DNA of 5,864 nt from JBCCCJ01 sp039029315 (lineage in GTDB: Bacteria > Bacteroidota > Bacteroidia > J057), in contig JBCCGK010000215.1 of assembly GCA_039029315.1 (NCBI GenBank), positions 1 to 5,864 on the forward strand, written 5' to 3'. Shown piece after piece: positions 5,597 to 5,864 of the stretch. The notes under the pieces are model-generated. The model did no database searches, was not told the origin of the DNA, and saw nothing but the letters and a program-made list of their open reading frames with translations. Position 1 is the stretch's first letter. Each line of letters starts with the position of its first letter. The translations under genes were made by a program, and so were the position numbers.

Positions 5597-5864
5597 TAAA
5601 TCCTGACAGCTGTGTCATGCGAATCACCTCTTGCCATCGCCTGGAAAACCTCATTCCAGTCAAAGGAGAGAGCAGTGGAAGACTAAGTTTGACTTTGGCC
5701 ATTTTTTATAGGAAAAAATCCTTCCATATGCTCTGGAAATCGTCTTTTTTAATTAATGAACTTCGCTGTTTTTGGGTGATGTTGATTAATTCTCATTGAA
5801 AATTTATTCACAACTGTACACTTTTTATTTTCCTTTGTTCTTAGATTTCTTTGCAACTTTTTGG
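5597..5864. other. Non-coding region after the HDAC-like gene
   Basis: I see no convincing gene in these 268 bp. A 60-codon frame at 5617-5799 (+) lacks recognisable features or a ribosome-binding site. A perfect 6-bp hairpin (CTGGAA 5641-5646 with TTCCAG 5654-5659, 7-nt loop) lacks a T-run. The dispersed 19-bp motif lies at 5683-5701 and runs into an A/T stem. From about 5735 to the end the sequence is AT-rich, with T-runs, as upstream regions often are, but no clear TAnnTTTG box is present. Confidence 0.5.
5683..5701 (+). repeat. Dispersed 19-bp motif, copy 2
   Basis: CTAAGTTTGACTTTGGCCA here matches the reverse complement of 3221-3239 without mismatch. It lies 86 bp past the HDAC stop codon in the sense direction. 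The last A starts an A/T stem, ATTTTTT (5701-5707) with AAAAAAT (5713-5719). Nothing outside the 19 bp is shared with copy 1, so the conserved unit appears sharply bounded. Confidence 0.65.

Noticed and set aside
5605..5616. GACA/TGTC hairpin just after the HDAC stop as terminator
   Set aside because: The stem is only 4 bp and no T-run follows.
3140..5722. 11-bp match between MITE AGGATTTTTTC and GAAAAAATCCT at 5712-5722
   Set aside because: It is short and A/T-rich, expected by chance at about this level; no flanking similarity supports a second MITE copy.
5617..5799. 60-codon plus-strand frame after the HDAC gene
   Set aside because: It spans the 19-bp dispersed repeat and an A/T stem, has no ribosome-binding site and no recognisable family.
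1..5864. CRISPR arrays, tRNA, rRNA or riboswitches
   Set aside because: I saw no regularly spaced repeats, cloverleaf or conserved RNA motif on either strand.

Overview
The window looks like a piece of a Bacteroidota chromosome, perhaps a Saprospiria/Cytophagia-type marine or sludge lineage. This is inferred from moderate GC, mostly missing Shine-Dalgarno sequences, a TAnnTTTG-type -7 box before one gene, a DsbD of Bacteroidota style, and a MORN_2/YwqK-like secreted protein. No rRNA or taxonomic marker gene is present, so the placement is tentative.

Layout, left to right. Positions 1-200 carry, on the minus strand, a 38-codon ORF that overlaps by 4 bp the first 29 codons of a gene running off the left edge. 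Positions 233-2833 (+) encode a large DsbD-type thiol:disulfide interchange protein with two tandem N-terminal DsbD domains, an eight-helix membrane core and a C-terminal thioredoxin domain. Positions 2834-3264 are a 431-bp non-coding stretch between convergent genes. It contains a 161-bp, almost fully palindromic MITE-like element (3050-3210) with 12-bp terminal inverted repeats and a TTA target duplication. Around it lies an outer pair of perfect 14-bp inverted repeats (2917-2930 and 3250-3263). Positions 3265-3741 (-) encode a small TPR protein, and 3776-4549 (-) a secreted MORN-repeat protein just upstream of it; these two probably form an operon. A 99-bp divergent promoter region (4550-4648) separates them from 4649-5596 (+), a class IV (HDAC11-like) deacetylase-family enzyme with all catalytic residues intact. 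The last 268 bp hold no convincing gene but contain a second, exact 19-bp copy of a sequence found beside the MITE.

How the genes relate: DsbD would carry electrons from cytoplasmic thioredoxin to periplasmic thiol proteins. The MORN and TPR proteins are probably co-transcribed, but neither has a known role. The HDAC-like enzyme is divergent from that pair and may share its control region. I see no pathway linking all four genes.

The most unusual material is the layered repeat structure at 2917-3263, the dispersed 19-bp motif, the duplicated N-terminal domain of DsbD and the strongly HDAC11-like bacterial enzyme. I found no clear evidence of an entirely new multi-gene system.
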